64,000 nt of DNA, taken from the NCBI RefSeq assembly GCF_000381745.1, contig NZ_KB906982.1, positions 31,388 to 95,387 on the forward strand. The letters are read 5' to 3'. Every line of letters starts with the position of its first letter. Within the stretch, counting starts at the first letter, position 1. Below the pieces are notes generated by a model. It saw only the letters and a list, made by a program, of their open reading frames with translations, did no database searches and was not told where the DNA came from. The translations under genes and the position numbers were made by a program. The DNA comes from Psychromonas ossibalaenae ATCC BAA-1528 (lineage in GTDB: Bacteria > Pseudomonadota > Gammaproteobacteria > Enterobacterales > Psychromonadaceae). Shown one piece after another: positions 8,382-18,800 of the stretch.

Positions 8382-9413
8382 ATGGCATCTTACTCAAATC
8401 CAAGCCAAGTACTGCAGCGTAATGAAACGCTTTTTCATAATAAAAACATCTTAGTTGCCGGCAACATTGATGACGACTACCCGTTACATTTGCAGACCAT
8501 TGCCTCATCAGCAACATTTTGTTTTAGCGACTACCGTTATTACAGAAGCTTAAAAAACAAATTAACCTCGTCAGAAGTCCACTTTACCGACAACTACCAG
8601 GGCGACAAAAAATTCGATCTGCTGTTGATATTTCTGCCTAAAGCCAAACAGGAAACCCAGTATTTGCTGGCGAATCTGGCCCCGCATTTACAAGACGGTG
8701 CAGCCGTTATTCTGGTCGGCGAAAAGAAATGCGGCATCAAGAGCGCAGACTCTTTATTAAAACCTTATTCATCGAATATCAATATCATTGACTCTGCCCG
8801 TCATTGTAGCATTTTATTTTGTGAGTTAAACCAGACGGTTAAAACCTTTAACCAGACAGAGTGGATAAAAACCTATACGCTTAATATCAATAATACTGAA
8901 CTGCAGATCTGCTCGTTACCCGGCGTGTTCAGCTATGGTGAATTAGATAAAGGCAGTGAACTGCTGCTGCAGAATCTACCGGAAAAACTCACTGGAAGCC
9001 TGCTTGATTTCGGCTGCGGCGCCGGTGTTATTGCATGCTACATTCAAAAGAAACACCCGCACACCGAGATAGATTTAATTGATGTAAACGCATATGCCTT
9101 AGCCAGTGCCAAACTATCACTGCAGCAGAACGGACTAAGTGGCAACGTTTACCCTTCAGACGTTTTTTCTGATGTCAACAAAAAATATAACCTACTGATT
9201 TCCAATCCGCCGTTTCACTCCGGTCAAAAAACAGATTACGTTGCGGCAGAAACATTTATTAATCAAGCACCTGCAAACCTAAAAAGCAATGGTAGGATGT
9301 CTATTGTTGCCAATAAATTCTTGAGATATGAACCTTTAATTGAAAAAGTGTTCACTAGTTCACAAAAACCTCAAGAAAACAATAAGTTCAAAGTGTTGAC
9401 ATGCCTCAAGTAA
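8382..9413 (+). CDS. rsmC: 16S rRNA (guanine1207-N2)-methyltransferase RsmC
   Basis: This is a class I SAM-dependent methyltransferase of about 343 residues that modifies G1207 of 16S rRNA. The N-terminal half is the degenerate, non-catalytic methyltransferase-like domain. The C-terminal half carries the SAM motif LLDFGCGAGVIA and the catalytic NPPFHSG motif characteristic of RsmC/RlmG enzymes. I chose the ATG at 8382 (MASYSNPSQVLQRNETLF) because it has AGGAA five bases upstream and matches the family start. The in-frame ATG at 8361 lacks a good ribosome binding site. The gene is divergent from csrD. Confidence 0.94.
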   Translation: MASYSNPSQVLQRNETLFHNKNILVAGNIDDDYPLHLQTIASSATFCFSDYRYYRSLKNKLTSSEVHFTDNYQGDKKFDLLLIFLPKAKQETQYLLANLAPHLQDGAAVILVGEKKCGIKSADSLLKPYSSNINIIDSARHCSILFCELNQTVKTFNQTEWIKTYTLNINNTELQICSLPGVFSYGELDKGSELLLQNLPEKLTGSLLDFGCGAGVIACYIQKKHPHTEIDLIDVNAYALASAKLSLQQNGLSGNVYPSDVFSDVNKKYNLLISNPPFHSGQKTDYVAAETFINQAPANLKSNGRMSIVANKFLRYEPLIEKVFTSSQKPQENNKFKVLTCLK

Positions 9414-9563
9414 TAATCAAATTAGCGCTGTTAATTTTTTATGTTTTTTGATAACGTTTCCAGACTACAAAAGGACTAAGCTGCTGACTCATTTTTAAGC
9501 AGCAAATACGTTATGTGGTAGATCATAACATTCACCCCCCCTTTTTTTTATCTGGAGACATTT

Positions 9564-10844
9564 ATGGCTGGAATACTCGCTATGATTCTTGCTGGGGGAG
9601 AAGGCTCTCGTCTTTTCCCTTTAACACAATCTCGCACCAAACCCGCAGTACCTTTCGGCGGTAATTACCGTCTTGTTGATTTTGCACTAAACAATTTTGT
9701 TAATGCAGACTTGATGAAAATTTACGTATTAACCCAGTTTAAATCCCAGTCATTAAACATCCATTTACGTAAAGCATGGCGTTTATCAGGCGTTATGGGC
9801 AACCGTTTTATTGAAGCAGTTCCAGCACAGCAGCGAGTTAATAAAAACTGGTATTCAGGCACCGCTGACGCCATTTATCAAAATGCACGTTTTATTGAAA
9901 AAAGCGAACCGGAACACGTTTGTATATTCGGCAGTGACCACATCTACAAAATGGATGTGCAGCAGATGGTTGAACATCATAAAGCTAAAGGCGGCTCTCT
10001 GACAGTAGCGGCAATCCGAGTCGTTAAAGAGCAGGCTTACCATTTCGGAATTATCGAAGTCGATGAGGAAGGCCGCATGATTGGTTTTGCTGAAAAACCG
10101 GCTGTTGAAGATGCAAAAACTATTCCTGGTGATCCTGATCATGTATTAGCTTCAATGGGTAACTACATTTTTAAATCAGATGTATTACTTAAAGAACTAT
10201 ATGACGATGCGCCGGATAATAACTCCAGCCATGACTTCGGCAAAGACATCATCCCTAAACTCTACCCTAAAGGTGATGTATTTATTTATAAATTAAGTGA
10301 TAACTATATTCCCGGCGAGCCGAAAACAGCTTACTGGCGCGATGTAGGCACCATTGATTCATACTGGGAAGCGCATATGGATCTACTGATGCATGAAACG
10401 CCGTTTTCGCTGTATAACAAAAACTGGCCGTTACACACCTATCATCCGCCTCTGCCGCCGGCAACATTCCGTGATCACGGTGATTCAGTCAGCGATATTT
10501 CTCAATCTCTTATCGGTGCAGGCTCTTATATTAACGGTGCAAAAATAGACAACTCTATTCTCGGTTTCCGCAGTCATGTATGTAAAAACGTACTTATAAA
10601 AGATTCTGTTTTCTTAGGAAACGCGAAAGTTGGTGCAGGCTGCCGACTAACAAAAGTAATTCTTGATAAAAATGTAGAAATCGCCCCAGGTACCATCATT
10701 GGAGAAAATCTAGAAGAAGACCGCAAACGATTTACCGTTTCCGATAATGGCGTTGTTGTGATCGCGAAAGACCGCAGAGTCGGTTTTGAAGAGCCGGCAG
10801 CGGTTATTGAAGACGTAAAAGAATTAGCAGATTCAGTTCTTTAA
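9564..10844 (+). CDS. glgC: Glucose-1-phosphate adenylyltransferase 1
   Basis: This 426-residue ADP-glucose pyrophosphorylase makes ADP-glucose from ATP and glucose-1-phosphate, the committed step of glycogen synthesis. The nucleotidyltransferase domain shows GGEGSRLFPLTQSRTKPAVPFGG in two consecutive blocks, GTADAIYQN, the catalytic-Asp motif FGSDHIYKMD and the glucose-1-phosphate motif AEKP. A C-terminal left-handed beta-helix follows from about residue 310. The residue after PFGG is Asn, where the E. coli enzyme has the activator-binding Lys39, so allosteric control may differ. The ATG has GGAG about seven bases upstream. The next gene is a close paralogue 33 bases downstream. Confidence 0.95.
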   Translation: MAGILAMILAGGEGSRLFPLTQSRTKPAVPFGGNYRLVDFALNNFVNADLMKIYVLTQFKSQSLNIHLRKAWRLSGVMGNRFIEAVPAQQRVNKNWYSGTADAIYQNARFIEKSEPEHVCIFGSDHIYKMDVQQMVEHHKAKGGSLTVAAIRVVKEQAYHFGIIEVDEEGRMIGFAEKPAVEDAKTIPGDPDHVLASMGNYIFKSDVLLKELYDDAPDNNSSHDFGKDIIPKLYPKGDVFIYKLSDNYIPGEPKTAYWRDVGTIDSYWEAHMDLLMHETPFSLYNKNWPLHTYHPPLPPATFRDHGDSVSDISQSLIGAGSYINGAKIDNSILGFRSHVCKNVLIKDSVFLGNAKVGAGCRLTKVILDKNVEIAPGTIIGENLEEDRKRFTVSDNGVVVIAKDRRVGFEEPAAVIEDVKELADSVL

Positions 10845-10877
10845 CGATTTTTTATTCTAAATATATAGGTTTCTAAC

Positions 10878-12101
10878 ATGGCAAAAGTTCTCTCTATGAT
10901 TTTAGCGGGAGGTGAAGGTTCCCGTCTTTACCCGCTAACGCAGTCTCGTACTAAACCATCTGTACCATTCGGCGGCAGCTACCGTCTGGTCGATTGTGTT
11001 TTAAACAATTTTGTAAACTCATCACTGCTTCGTATTTATGTATTAACACAATTTAAGTCTCAGTCTCTTAATGAGCACCTTAACAAAGCCTGGGGATTAA
11101 ATAGTATTACCGATACCTTTATCGATGCAATTCCAGCGCAGATGCGTACCGGTAAGCACTGGTACAGCGGCACAGCTGACGCTATTTATCAGAACTTACA
11201 GTTTATCGAATCCGATGAGGCTGAAACTGTTTGTATTTTCGGCAGCGATCATATCTATAAAATGGATATCAGCCAGAAAATTGAATTCCATCACGAAAAA
11301 GATGCAGTATTAACAGTTTCTGCTATTAGACTGCCCAAAGAACAGGCTTACCACTTCGGTATTATCGAAGTCGATGAGGAAGGCCGTATGATTGGTTTTG
11401 ATGAAAAACCAGCCGTTGAAGATGCAAAAACCATCCCGGGCGATCCGGATCATGTATTAGCATCAATGGGCAATTACGTATTTAAATCAAAAGAACTGCA
11501 GGCCGAGCTGATTCGTGATGCGGCGCTAACAGAATCAAGCCATGACTTCGGTAAAGATATTATTCCGCATCTATATCCACAGGGCAAAGTCTTCGTTTAT
11601 GACTTTACCCAAAACACCATCCCGGGAGAACAGGGTGATGCATACTGGCGCGATGTAGGTACTATCGAATCATACTGGGAAGCCAATATGGATTTGATTA
11701 AGTCTGAGCCTCCAATTTCACTGTACAACCGAAAATGGCCGATGCATACACATTATCCAGCACTGCCGGCTGCACACTTTAAAAACAGTCATGAGTCTAA
11801 CTGTACGATTCGTAAATCGTTAGTTTCCGACGGCTGTCATATTACCGGCGCATCGATTAAAAAATCAGTACTGGGCTTCAAGTGCTTTGTTGGTCAGGAC
11901 ACTGAAATTTTTGAATCTGTACTATTGGGCGACACCAAAATTGGCAAAAACTGTATTTTAACTAAAGTTATTATTGATAAAGATGTAATGATCGCTGATA
12001 ACGTACAGATTGGCGTTAATTTAGAAGCAGATAAAAAACGCTTTACTGTTTCAGATGACGGTATCGTTGTTATCCCTAAAGGTGCTAAAATCGGCTTTTA
12101 A
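10878..12101 (+). CDS. glgC: Glucose-1-phosphate adenylyltransferase 2 (tandem paralogue)
   Basis: This 407-residue second ADP-glucose pyrophosphorylase has the same order of motifs as its upstream neighbour: GGEGSRLYPLTQSRTKPSVPFGG in consecutive blocks, GTADAIYQN, FGSDHIYKMD and DEKP. The stretch around FGIIEVDEEGRMIGF to IPGDPDHVLASMGNY is almost identical in both. It is about 19 residues shorter at the C-terminus. The residue after PFGG is Ser here and Asn in the first copy. All core catalytic residues are kept, so both should be active. They may form homotetramers or mixed tetramers. A hairpin terminator follows. Confidence 0.94.
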   Translation: MAKVLSMILAGGEGSRLYPLTQSRTKPSVPFGGSYRLVDCVLNNFVNSSLLRIYVLTQFKSQSLNEHLNKAWGLNSITDTFIDAIPAQMRTGKHWYSGTADAIYQNLQFIESDEAETVCIFGSDHIYKMDISQKIEFHHEKDAVLTVSAIRLPKEQAYHFGIIEVDEEGRMIGFDEKPAVEDAKTIPGDPDHVLASMGNYVFKSKELQAELIRDAALTESSHDFGKDIIPHLYPQGKVFVYDFTQNTIPGEQGDAYWRDVGTIESYWEANMDLIKSEPPISLYNRKWPMHTHYPALPAAHFKNSHESNCTIRKSLVSDGCHITGASIKKSVLGFKCFVGQDTEIFESVLLGDTKIGKNCILTKVIIDKDVMIADNVQIGVNLEADKKRFTVSDDGIVVIPKGAKIGF

Positions 12102-12138
12102 GCAGTAACATTGATATTGCAGTCAGCATAATATTTAC

Positions 12139-12163
12139 AAGCCACAGTTTTTTGTGGCTTTTT
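12139..12163 (+). terminator. Rho-independent terminator after glgC2
   Basis: Stem AGCCACA/TGTGGCT with a T-rich loop, followed by a run of T, 37 bases after the glgC2 stop. It separates the glgC pair from glgA, which therefore needs its own promoter in the roughly 200 bases that follow. Confidence 0.8.
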
Positions 12164-12367
12164 ACTTATATCAGATGTATTAATTAAGCATGTACTACAG
12201 AGTAAAAATTAACATTTAGCGAATTTTGCTAACGGTTAATTTTTCGGCAGTACTTATCACACGGATAGTGCTTATTTTAATTAGCGGGACGGAGCACTTT
12301 TTGATTCGTCCAGTATTATTAAATTAACTTTTTACAGCATGGGCAGAACTGCCACAGGAGTCTTTCA

Positions 12368-13840
12368 TTGGATAATAGAAAACTAAAAATTCTTTTTGTA
12401 TCGTCAGAAGTCGAAGGATTCTCAAAAACGGGAGGTTTGGCTGATGTTGCCAAAGCCCTGCCGGTCGAACTGCGTAATCTTGGTCACGAAGTTAAAATTG
12501 TTACTCCTTTTTACCGTACCATCAAGCATCGAGAACATGCGCAGCAGCGTTTAAATTTAACACTGCATACAGATCATTCCCGTCCGAGCGTTAATTTTCA
12601 GGTGCAGGAATTAAGTTTAGACGGCATCCCTGTTCTAGCCATTGATAATACACACTATTTTGACCGTGAAGGTCTGTACGGCGAAGACAATCATGCTTAT
12701 CAGGATAACGGCGAGCGTTTTGCTTTTTTCAGCCTGGCGGCACTACAGGCTTGTGATGCATTAGACTTCACACCGGATATTATTCACTGTAATGACTGGC
12801 ATACAGGTTTGATCCCTTATCTGCTTAAAACCCGCTACCATGAGCATAATCGTTTTACCCATACTAAAACCTTATTAACAACTCATAACGCTTGTTATCA
12901 GGGAATTTACGATAAGTCGCAGCTGAACCTTATTCCAGAAGTCAGCTCATGTATGGATGAACGTGTATTAGAAAACTACAGCTATATTAATTACCTTAAA
13001 GTCGGCTTAACTTACAGTGATAAAATCAATACAGTAAGCCCGAACTATGCCAGTGAACTGCTTACTATTCTTGGTTCTCACGGCATGTCACATCATTTTA
13101 TTGAACGTATTCAAGATTTTGAAGGTATCTTAAACGGTTGTGACTACGATGACTGGAATCCTGAAAACGATTCCCACATTCCAGCTAACTACAGCGCAGA
13201 CGATCTCAGCGGAAAAGAAATCTGTAAAAAAGCGCTGCAGAAAGAAGTCGGGCTGCCGGTAAATAATGATCCGGTTTTCGGTATGGTCTGCCGCCTGACA
13301 GAGCAGAAAGGCTTTGGTCTGATAGTGCCAATGTTAGAACGTTTTTTAAAGCATAATGTACAGCTGGTGATTGTCGGATCGGGTGATCCGTCCATTACAG
13401 GTCAGCTTAATGCCATTGCTAACCACTTTCCGGATAAATTTAAGTTTATTGACGCTTATAATACCGATCTCGCGCATCTGGTTGAAGCCGGTTCAGACTT
13501 CTTTGTCATGCCGTCACTCTTTGAACCTTGTGGTTTAAACCAGCTGTACAGCCTGGCCTACGGTACTCTGCCGATAGTTCGTGCGGTAGGCGGTCTTAAA
13601 GATACAGTACTGGATTACGATCAGGACCCGGATCATGCTAACGGTTTTGTGTTCTACGATACTAACCCGAATCAGCTGCTGAATATCTTACGCCGCGTAG
13701 TACTGCTCTACACCGAGCACCCGGAAGAGATGTATCGTCTGAAAACACAGGCAATGCGCTCACACTTTTACTGGTCTGATGCGGCTAGGCATTATGAGCG
13801 TGTATACTATAATGCGCTGCATCATCACCATAACTGGTAA
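12368..13840 (+). CDS. glgA: Glycogen synthase GlgA (TTG start)
   Basis: This 490-residue GT5-family ADP-glucose:glycogen glucosyltransferase extends alpha-1,4-glucan chains in the cytoplasm. The N-terminal ADP-glucose site KTGGLADVAKALP is at about residues 18-30. The C-terminal GT-B half holds CRLTEQKGFGL, MPSLFEPCGLNQLY with its conserved Glu, and VRAVGGLKDTV. The start is TTG, supported by AGGAG seven bases upstream and by the conserved KILFVSSEVEGF that follows directly; no ATG is suitably placed. The gene lies downstream of its substrate suppliers glgC1 and glgC2. glgB, glgP and glgX are not in the window. Confidence 0.95.
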   Translation: MDNRKLKILFVSSEVEGFSKTGGLADVAKALPVELRNLGHEVKIVTPFYRTIKHREHAQQRLNLTLHTDHSRPSVNFQVQELSLDGIPVLAIDNTHYFDREGLYGEDNHAYQDNGERFAFFSLAALQACDALDFTPDIIHCNDWHTGLIPYLLKTRYHEHNRFTHTKTLLTTHNACYQGIYDKSQLNLIPEVSSCMDERVLENYSYINYLKVGLTYSDKINTVSPNYASELLTILGSHGMSHHFIERIQDFEGILNGCDYDDWNPENDSHIPANYSADDLSGKEICKKALQKEVGLPVNNDPVFGMVCRLTEQKGFGLIVPMLERFLKHNVQLVIVGSGDPSITGQLNAIANHFPDKFKFIDAYNTDLAHLVEAGSDFFVMPSLFEPCGLNQLYSLAYGTLPIVRAVGGLKDTVLDYDQDPDHANGFVFYDTNPNQLLNILRRVVLLYTEHPEEMYRLKTQAMRSHFYWSDAARHYERVYYNALHHHHNW

Positions 13841-13866
13841 AAAGCGCTGATGTAAAGCATCCTGCA

Positions 13867-13898
13867 TAAAAACCAATTTCATTACGAAGTTGGTTTTT
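13867..13898 (+). terminator. Rho-independent terminator after glgA
   Basis: Inverted repeat AAACCAA-TTTC / GAAG-TTGGTTT with a short loop, followed by eight or more T residues, 26 bases downstream of glgA and before the M15 peptidase gene. Confidence 0.85.
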
Positions 13899-13923
13899 TT
13901 TTACAAGAAATATAAGGTTTACG

Positions 13924-14832
13924 ATGAACAAAACTTTGCGCCGGTTAATGTATATCAGTGTTTTATTATACCCGTTATCTGCACTTGCTGATATCAGCCG
14001 GATTAGTGAAACTCAGTGCCTAAAAATGTCTGAAACAGGAGTAATGGACAAACACGCTCCAGTGCAGTGCGGACGTTTACGAAACGTCTCTTTCACGCAT
14101 GTTGATTTTCAAGGTATCGAGAAAACCGGGCAGATAGTAGTACTCGATGCTGTGGCCCCCTATGTTGAAAATATTTTTACGCAGCTGCTGCACAAAAAAT
14201 TTCCGATTCACCAGGCTGTCACCATCGAGCACTTTTCCGGAGATGACGATAAATCAATGCAGGCTAATAACAGTTCAGGCTTTAATTACCGCGCGATAAC
14301 TGGACAACAAAGTCTGTCACTGCATGCCTATGGTGCGGCGGTTGATATTAACCCGCTGCAGAATCCATTTGTATCCTTTACCTCATGGGGAACAGCCACC
14401 TTTAAGCCGCTTAAAGGTCATCAATATTTAAACCGTATGCACAGCCGTCTGAATAAAGAAAACAGCCGCGGTTTTGCTGAGCAGGTATTAGCTGTGTTCG
14501 CACAAAACGGTTTTATCTACTGGGGAGGATACTGGGATACACCTATCGATTTTCAGCATTTTCAAACTAGTCGGGATATGGCTTATTTAATGAGTGATTT
14601 AGATGGTGCTTCTGCCGGGTTGTTTTTTAAAAATTATGTAAACTGGTATCGTCAGTGTTCCACAGGGTTAACCACACAGGCGCAGCTGTTTGCCGTAAAC
14701 GATTATGCCTCATATCTAAAAAAACGATTAAAAACAAAATCGTTACATACAAGTCTTAAAACAGATAAACAGCAGCTGCTGAATTTAATCACACAGCAGC
14801 TTAACAGCTCCCCTGAAAATTGTTCAGGATAA
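13924..14832 (+). CDS. Secreted M15-family D,D-carboxypeptidase-like protein
   Basis: This 302-residue exported protein has a signal peptide (cut after LSALA, about residue 22). A Peptidase_M15_4/VanY-like zinc peptidase domain follows. I see the first zinc-ligand motif SLHAYGAAVDINPLQNP (His and Asp ligands) and a distal WGGYWDTPIDFQHFQ with the last His. Enzymes of this group trim D-Ala-D-Ala or D-Ala-linked stem peptides in the periplasm. The C-terminal 80 residues after the domain are Lys/Gln-rich and unassigned. The substrate is inferred from family only. It is convergent with ribB, with 12 bases between stops and no visible terminator. Confidence 0.82.
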   Translation: MNKTLRRLMYISVLLYPLSALADISRISETQCLKMSETGVMDKHAPVQCGRLRNVSFTHVDFQGIEKTGQIVVLDAVAPYVENIFTQLLHKKFPIHQAVTIEHFSGDDDKSMQANNSSGFNYRAITGQQSLSLHAYGAAVDINPLQNPFVSFTSWGTATFKPLKGHQYLNRMHSRLNKENSRGFAEQVLAVFAQNGFIYWGGYWDTPIDFQHFQTSRDMAYLMSDLDGASAGLFFKNYVNWYRQCSTGLTTQAQLFAVNDYASYLKKRLKTKSLHTSLKTDKQQLLNLITQQLNSSPENCSG

Positions 14833-14844
14833 ACACATGTCAGA

Positions 14845-15498
14845 CTAACTTGCCTGTTCCTGTAACTGCGTAATGTAATTAACCAGATCATCAATACTGA
14901 CCACCGGCATGCCGTGCGCTTTGGCAAATTTTACCACCTCGGGTAAACGTGCCATCGTGCCGTCCGGGTTAGTCAGCTCACAGATAACACCTGCGGCTGT
15001 TCTTCCGCCAAGTTTTGCCAGCTCAACAGCAGCTTCCGTATGACCTCGACGCGATAAAACCCCGCCTCGATGTGCCTTAAGCGGGAAAACATGGCCAGGC
15101 CGGGAGAGATCCTGCGCCTGCGCGCCAGATTTAACCGCAGCTTTAATAGTAGTCACCCTATCCTGAGCGGATACGCCCGTAGTAACTCCCGACGCAGCTT
15201 CAATACTGACCGTATAAGCGGTGTTATTCTGACTGGTATTGCAGCCAACCATCTGCGGTAAATCAAGATGCCTGGTGGTTTGTTCCGTTAAACAAAGGCA
15301 GACAATACCGCTGCCTTCACGGATCATCATCGCCATCTGCTCAGTTGTCAGTGAATCGGCGGCAAAAATAAAGTCTCCTTCATTTTCTCTGTCCTCATCG
15401 TCAACAACTAAGACCCCCTGGCCGTTTTTAATAGATTCAACTGCATTAATGACACGTTGTGAAACATCACCGAATTGTGTTAATAAAGACTGACTCAT
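14845..15498 (-). CDS. ribB: 3,4-dihydroxy-2-butanone-4-phosphate synthase RibB
   Basis: This 217-residue enzyme converts ribulose-5-phosphate to 3,4-dihydroxy-2-butanone-4-phosphate and formate, one of the two entry steps of riboflavin synthesis. The signature acidic loop [13 protein letters not shown], the RPGHVFPL motif and the late [13 protein letters not shown] block are all present. The length matches stand-alone RibB, with no RibA fusion. An FMN riboswitch precedes it on the same strand, so expression should fall as FMN rises. AAGGAAC precedes the ATG by about five bases. Confidence 0.96.
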   Translation of the reverse strand: MSQSLLTQFGDVSQRVINAVESIKNGQGVLVVDDEDRENEGDFIFAADSLTTEQMAMMIREGSGIVCLCLTEQTTRHLDLPQMVGCNTSQNNTAYTVSIEAASGVTTGVSAQDRVTTIKAAVKSGAQAQDLSRPGHVFPLKAHRGGVLSRRGHTEAAVELAKLGGRTAAGVICELTNPDGTMARLPEVVKFAKAHGMPVVSIDDLVNYITQLQEQAS

Positions 15499-15605
15499 GG
15501 TAGTTCCTTAATAATTAATAGTTACCAGAATCAGGGCATAGGGAAGTGCGTTTTCTGTATCTTTCGATTTAGAATACGTAAAAGCAGCGAACAAAAGTCC
15601 GCTTT

Positions 15606-15747
15606 ATTCTCTTCCATCCGGACTCTAACCGTCGGCTCTGGAGTTACACCAGATCTGCTGACCTCAATATGTAAGAAAACATAAAGAGCGCTCGCGGGCT
15701 TGCCAAAGGCTTACCGCCGGTGGGGAATTTCACCCCGCCCTGAGAAT
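15606..15747 (-). promoter_or_regulatory. FMN riboswitch (RFN element) controlling ribB
   Basis: Read on the minus strand, this stretch has the conserved RFN blocks in order: TTCTCAGGGCGGGGTGAAA, CCCCACCGGCGGTAA, AGCCCGCGAGCGC, GGTCAGCAGATCTGGTG and AGAGCCGACGGTTAGAGTCC, then GGATGGAAGAGAAT. P1 closes as ATTCTC/GAGAAT. Immediately downstream (15586-15603) is a 7-bp hairpin AGCGGAC/GTTCGCT with a TTTT loop, followed by GCTTTT. That could be a weak terminator stem of the expression platform. The ribB start is about 107 bases beyond the aptamer. The aptamer call is firm; the switching mechanism is inferred. Confidence 0.95.
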
Positions 15748-15804
15748 TGCTAAGTTAATTTAGCGGGAACATATTAACGTTTAATCAGTCACTTGGGAAA
15801 CAAA

Positions 15805-15834
15805 AAAGCCGATCTGCTTAAGCAGATCGGCTTT
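15805..15834 (-). terminator. Terminator after the RND efflux operon
   Basis: Perfect 15-bp inverted repeat (AAAGCCGATCTGCTT and its complement) with no unpaired loop bases between the arms. On the minus strand it is followed by a T-run. It ends the RND operon transcript before the ribB riboswitch begins. Confidence 0.9.
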
Positions 15835-15867
15835 GATAAAAGGTTAATCTCTAAAAAAGGTATGCCC

Positions 15868-18800
15868 CTAAGGGTGAGCCACCCGAATTTTGACATCCTT
15901 CTTAAGCTCTTCCTCTAAGAGATCTTCCACATAACCCGGTGAATGGGTTGCACTGGAAATTAAACGGTACATTGCCGGGATCACCAGCAGCGTTACCAGC
16001 GACGCAAAAGCCATGCCGAAGAATACCACGGTACCCACAGCAATACGGCTTTCAGATCCGGCTCCGGTTGACAAAATCAAAGGAACAGCGCCGGCAAGCG
16101 TAGTAAATGCGGTCATTAAGATCGGACGTAAACGCCGAGCCGATGCGTCAATAATCGCCTGCTCAAACTCAATGCCCCGATCCCGAAGCTGATTAGCAAA
16201 CTCAACAATTAATATGCCGTTTTTGGTCACCATACCAATCAGCATAATCATACCAATCTGACTGTAGATATTGAGCCCCTGATTCATAAAGTATAAACCT
16301 AAGAAACCACCTAATACGCCCATAGGCACGGTCAGCATCACCACCAGCGGATTAATAAAGCTTTCAAACTGAGCGGCCAGTACTAAATAGGCCACCAGCA
16401 GCGCCAGCGCAAAAACAACCAGCACACTGCTTTGATTTTCTTTATAATCTTTCGATTCACCACTGTAATTCACTGAAATATCACTTGGCAGCAGCTGTAC
16501 CGCTTGAGCATCTAAAAAGTCCAGTGCTTCTCCAAGTGTATAACCCGGCGCAACACTGCCGCTCAAGGTAATAGATTTCTGCTTATTATTATGCGATAAG
16601 CGCTGCGCCGATGCGACTTCTTCGATATGCGTAATGGTATCAAGGGTAACCAGCTCACCGCTTGCGCTGCGCATATAAATCTGGCTTAAATCCGCCACGT
16701 TATTAAAGCGGTTCTCATCCCCGCGCAGATAAACATCATACTCTTCACCACGATCGATATAGGTCGTTTCGCTGCGTCCGCCAAGCATTATCTCTAATGT
16801 AGTTGAAACTTCATTAACGCTGATGCCAAGTTCAGCTGAACGTTCTTTATCAATACTAACTACCAGCTCAGGTGTCTTTTCTGAATAATCAAGGTCACCT
16901 GAGACCAAGATCCCGGCATCCTCCGCTTCCTGACGCAGCAGCTCTGCCCATTTCTGCAGCTCACTGTAGTCCGAACCGCCCAGCACATACTGTACAGGAT
17001 CACTGGATCCCCCTCTGAATCCCGGCGTTAGAGGACGGACCATTACATCGGGAATATCCTTTAACGCCTCACTTACCATGCCCAATGCCTGCTGTGCATT
17101 AACAGTACGGTTTGCCCAGTCTTCCAGCACCATAATAACAAACCCGGTCTGATCGCCGGCCATGCCGCCGAATGCAGGTGCCTGCGTACTGAAAGATTTA
17201 ATAACCCCCTGACCAACCAGCGGCAGAATACGTTCTTCCACTATATCCATATTGGCATTCATACGGTTATAACTGGTACCTTCTGCCCCTTTTATAAAGG
17301 CAAAAATTACCCCGCGATCTTCTTTAGGAGCCAACTGAGAAGGTACCATCTGCATCAGCCAGAAACTGCCGGCAATACAGGCTAATATAATAACCGGCGC
17401 GGCTAATCTAAATTTAACAGCTTTAACCAGCAGACGTCGATAAGCCGCCTCTAAACGTAAAAACAGGGACTCCATCGCGCGGTTAAAACGATTAGGTTTG
17501 ACATTTGCCTTTAAGATCTTACTGCCCAGTACAGGTGTCAGTGTTAATGCAATAATGGATGAAAAAATCACCGACATGGCGAGCAGCACCGAAAACTCCG
17601 TGAATAACAATCCGACCATACCGTCCATAAATGAAATAGGTAAAAATACCATCACTAATACCAGCGTGGTTGCAACAACCGCAAAACCTACTTCACGCGT
17701 TCCTTTATAAGCAGCCAGTAACGGTTTTTCTCCTTTTTCTATATGGTGGAATATATTCTCCACCACCACGATTGCATCATCAACCACCAGACCAATCGAC
17801 AGAATCAGCGCCATTAAGGTAATTAAGTTGATTGAAAAACCAAAGTAATAAGCGGCTATAAATGAAGAAATCAACGATACAGGTACCGTCACAGCAGGAA
17901 TAATGGTAGCTCGAACTTGACCGATAAAAATATATAAGACTAGTACGACTAAAGCACCGGTGATAAACAGCGTGCTGTATACTTCGCTGATCGAGCGGTC
18001 GATAAATACCGTTGAGTCATAATCAACCGCTAGACGCGCTCCTTTCGGCAGGAACTGCTGAATATTTTCTACTTCTTTATGTACGGCACCAGCCACCTCT
18101 AAAGGATTAGCATCGGACTGAGTAATAACACCCAGGCTTAAGTTAACCACCCCGTCACTTTTAAAGGATGAATTCTCATTCTCTGCACCAACATACACTT
18201 TAGCAACATCTTTTAAGTAAACAGGTGTGCCGTCACTGGCAGTTCGCACCACCAGGTATTCAAAATCCTGCGGCTGCGCATATAAACGCGCGGTGCGCAC
18301 TGACATAACCGTCGTATCATTACGTACTTCACCACCGGGATTTTCTACATTCTCCTCATTTAAAGCGGCCACAATATCATTGGTGGTCACCGCCCTGCCC
18401 GCCATTAAATCCGGGTAAAGTTTGACATACATAACCTGATATAAACCACCGGAAAGACTCACTGAGCTGACACCGGAAATAAGGCTGAAACGATCTTCTA
18501 ATACACGCTGTGCATAATCGGTCAGCTGCGTGCGGTCCATTTCAGTGGAGCTAAGGTTAATATAAAGCGACGGCTCACCCGTACCGTTATCTTTTGCAAC
18601 GACAGGATCGTCAGCCTGCTCCGGCAGGGAGCGCTGCGCCTTAGCAACCGCATCACGCACATCGCTGACTCCTTCGGTTAGATCCCAGCCAAGATCAAAG
18701 GTAACAGTGATACGAGACATTCCATTACGAGTTACTGAAGAAATTTCATCAATACCGCTGATGCCGGTGATCTGCTCCTCGATAATAGTAGTAACCTGGC

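Noticed and set aside
8296..8517. 73-codon ORF opposite the rsmC start
   Set aside because: Lies antisense to rsmC and across the csrD/rsmC promoter region; no family features.
12266..12302. AGTGCT…AGCACT stem with T-run upstream of glgA as a second terminator
   Set aside because: The loop exceeds 20 bases and the stem is only 6 bp; the hairpin at 12139-12163 already explains termination.
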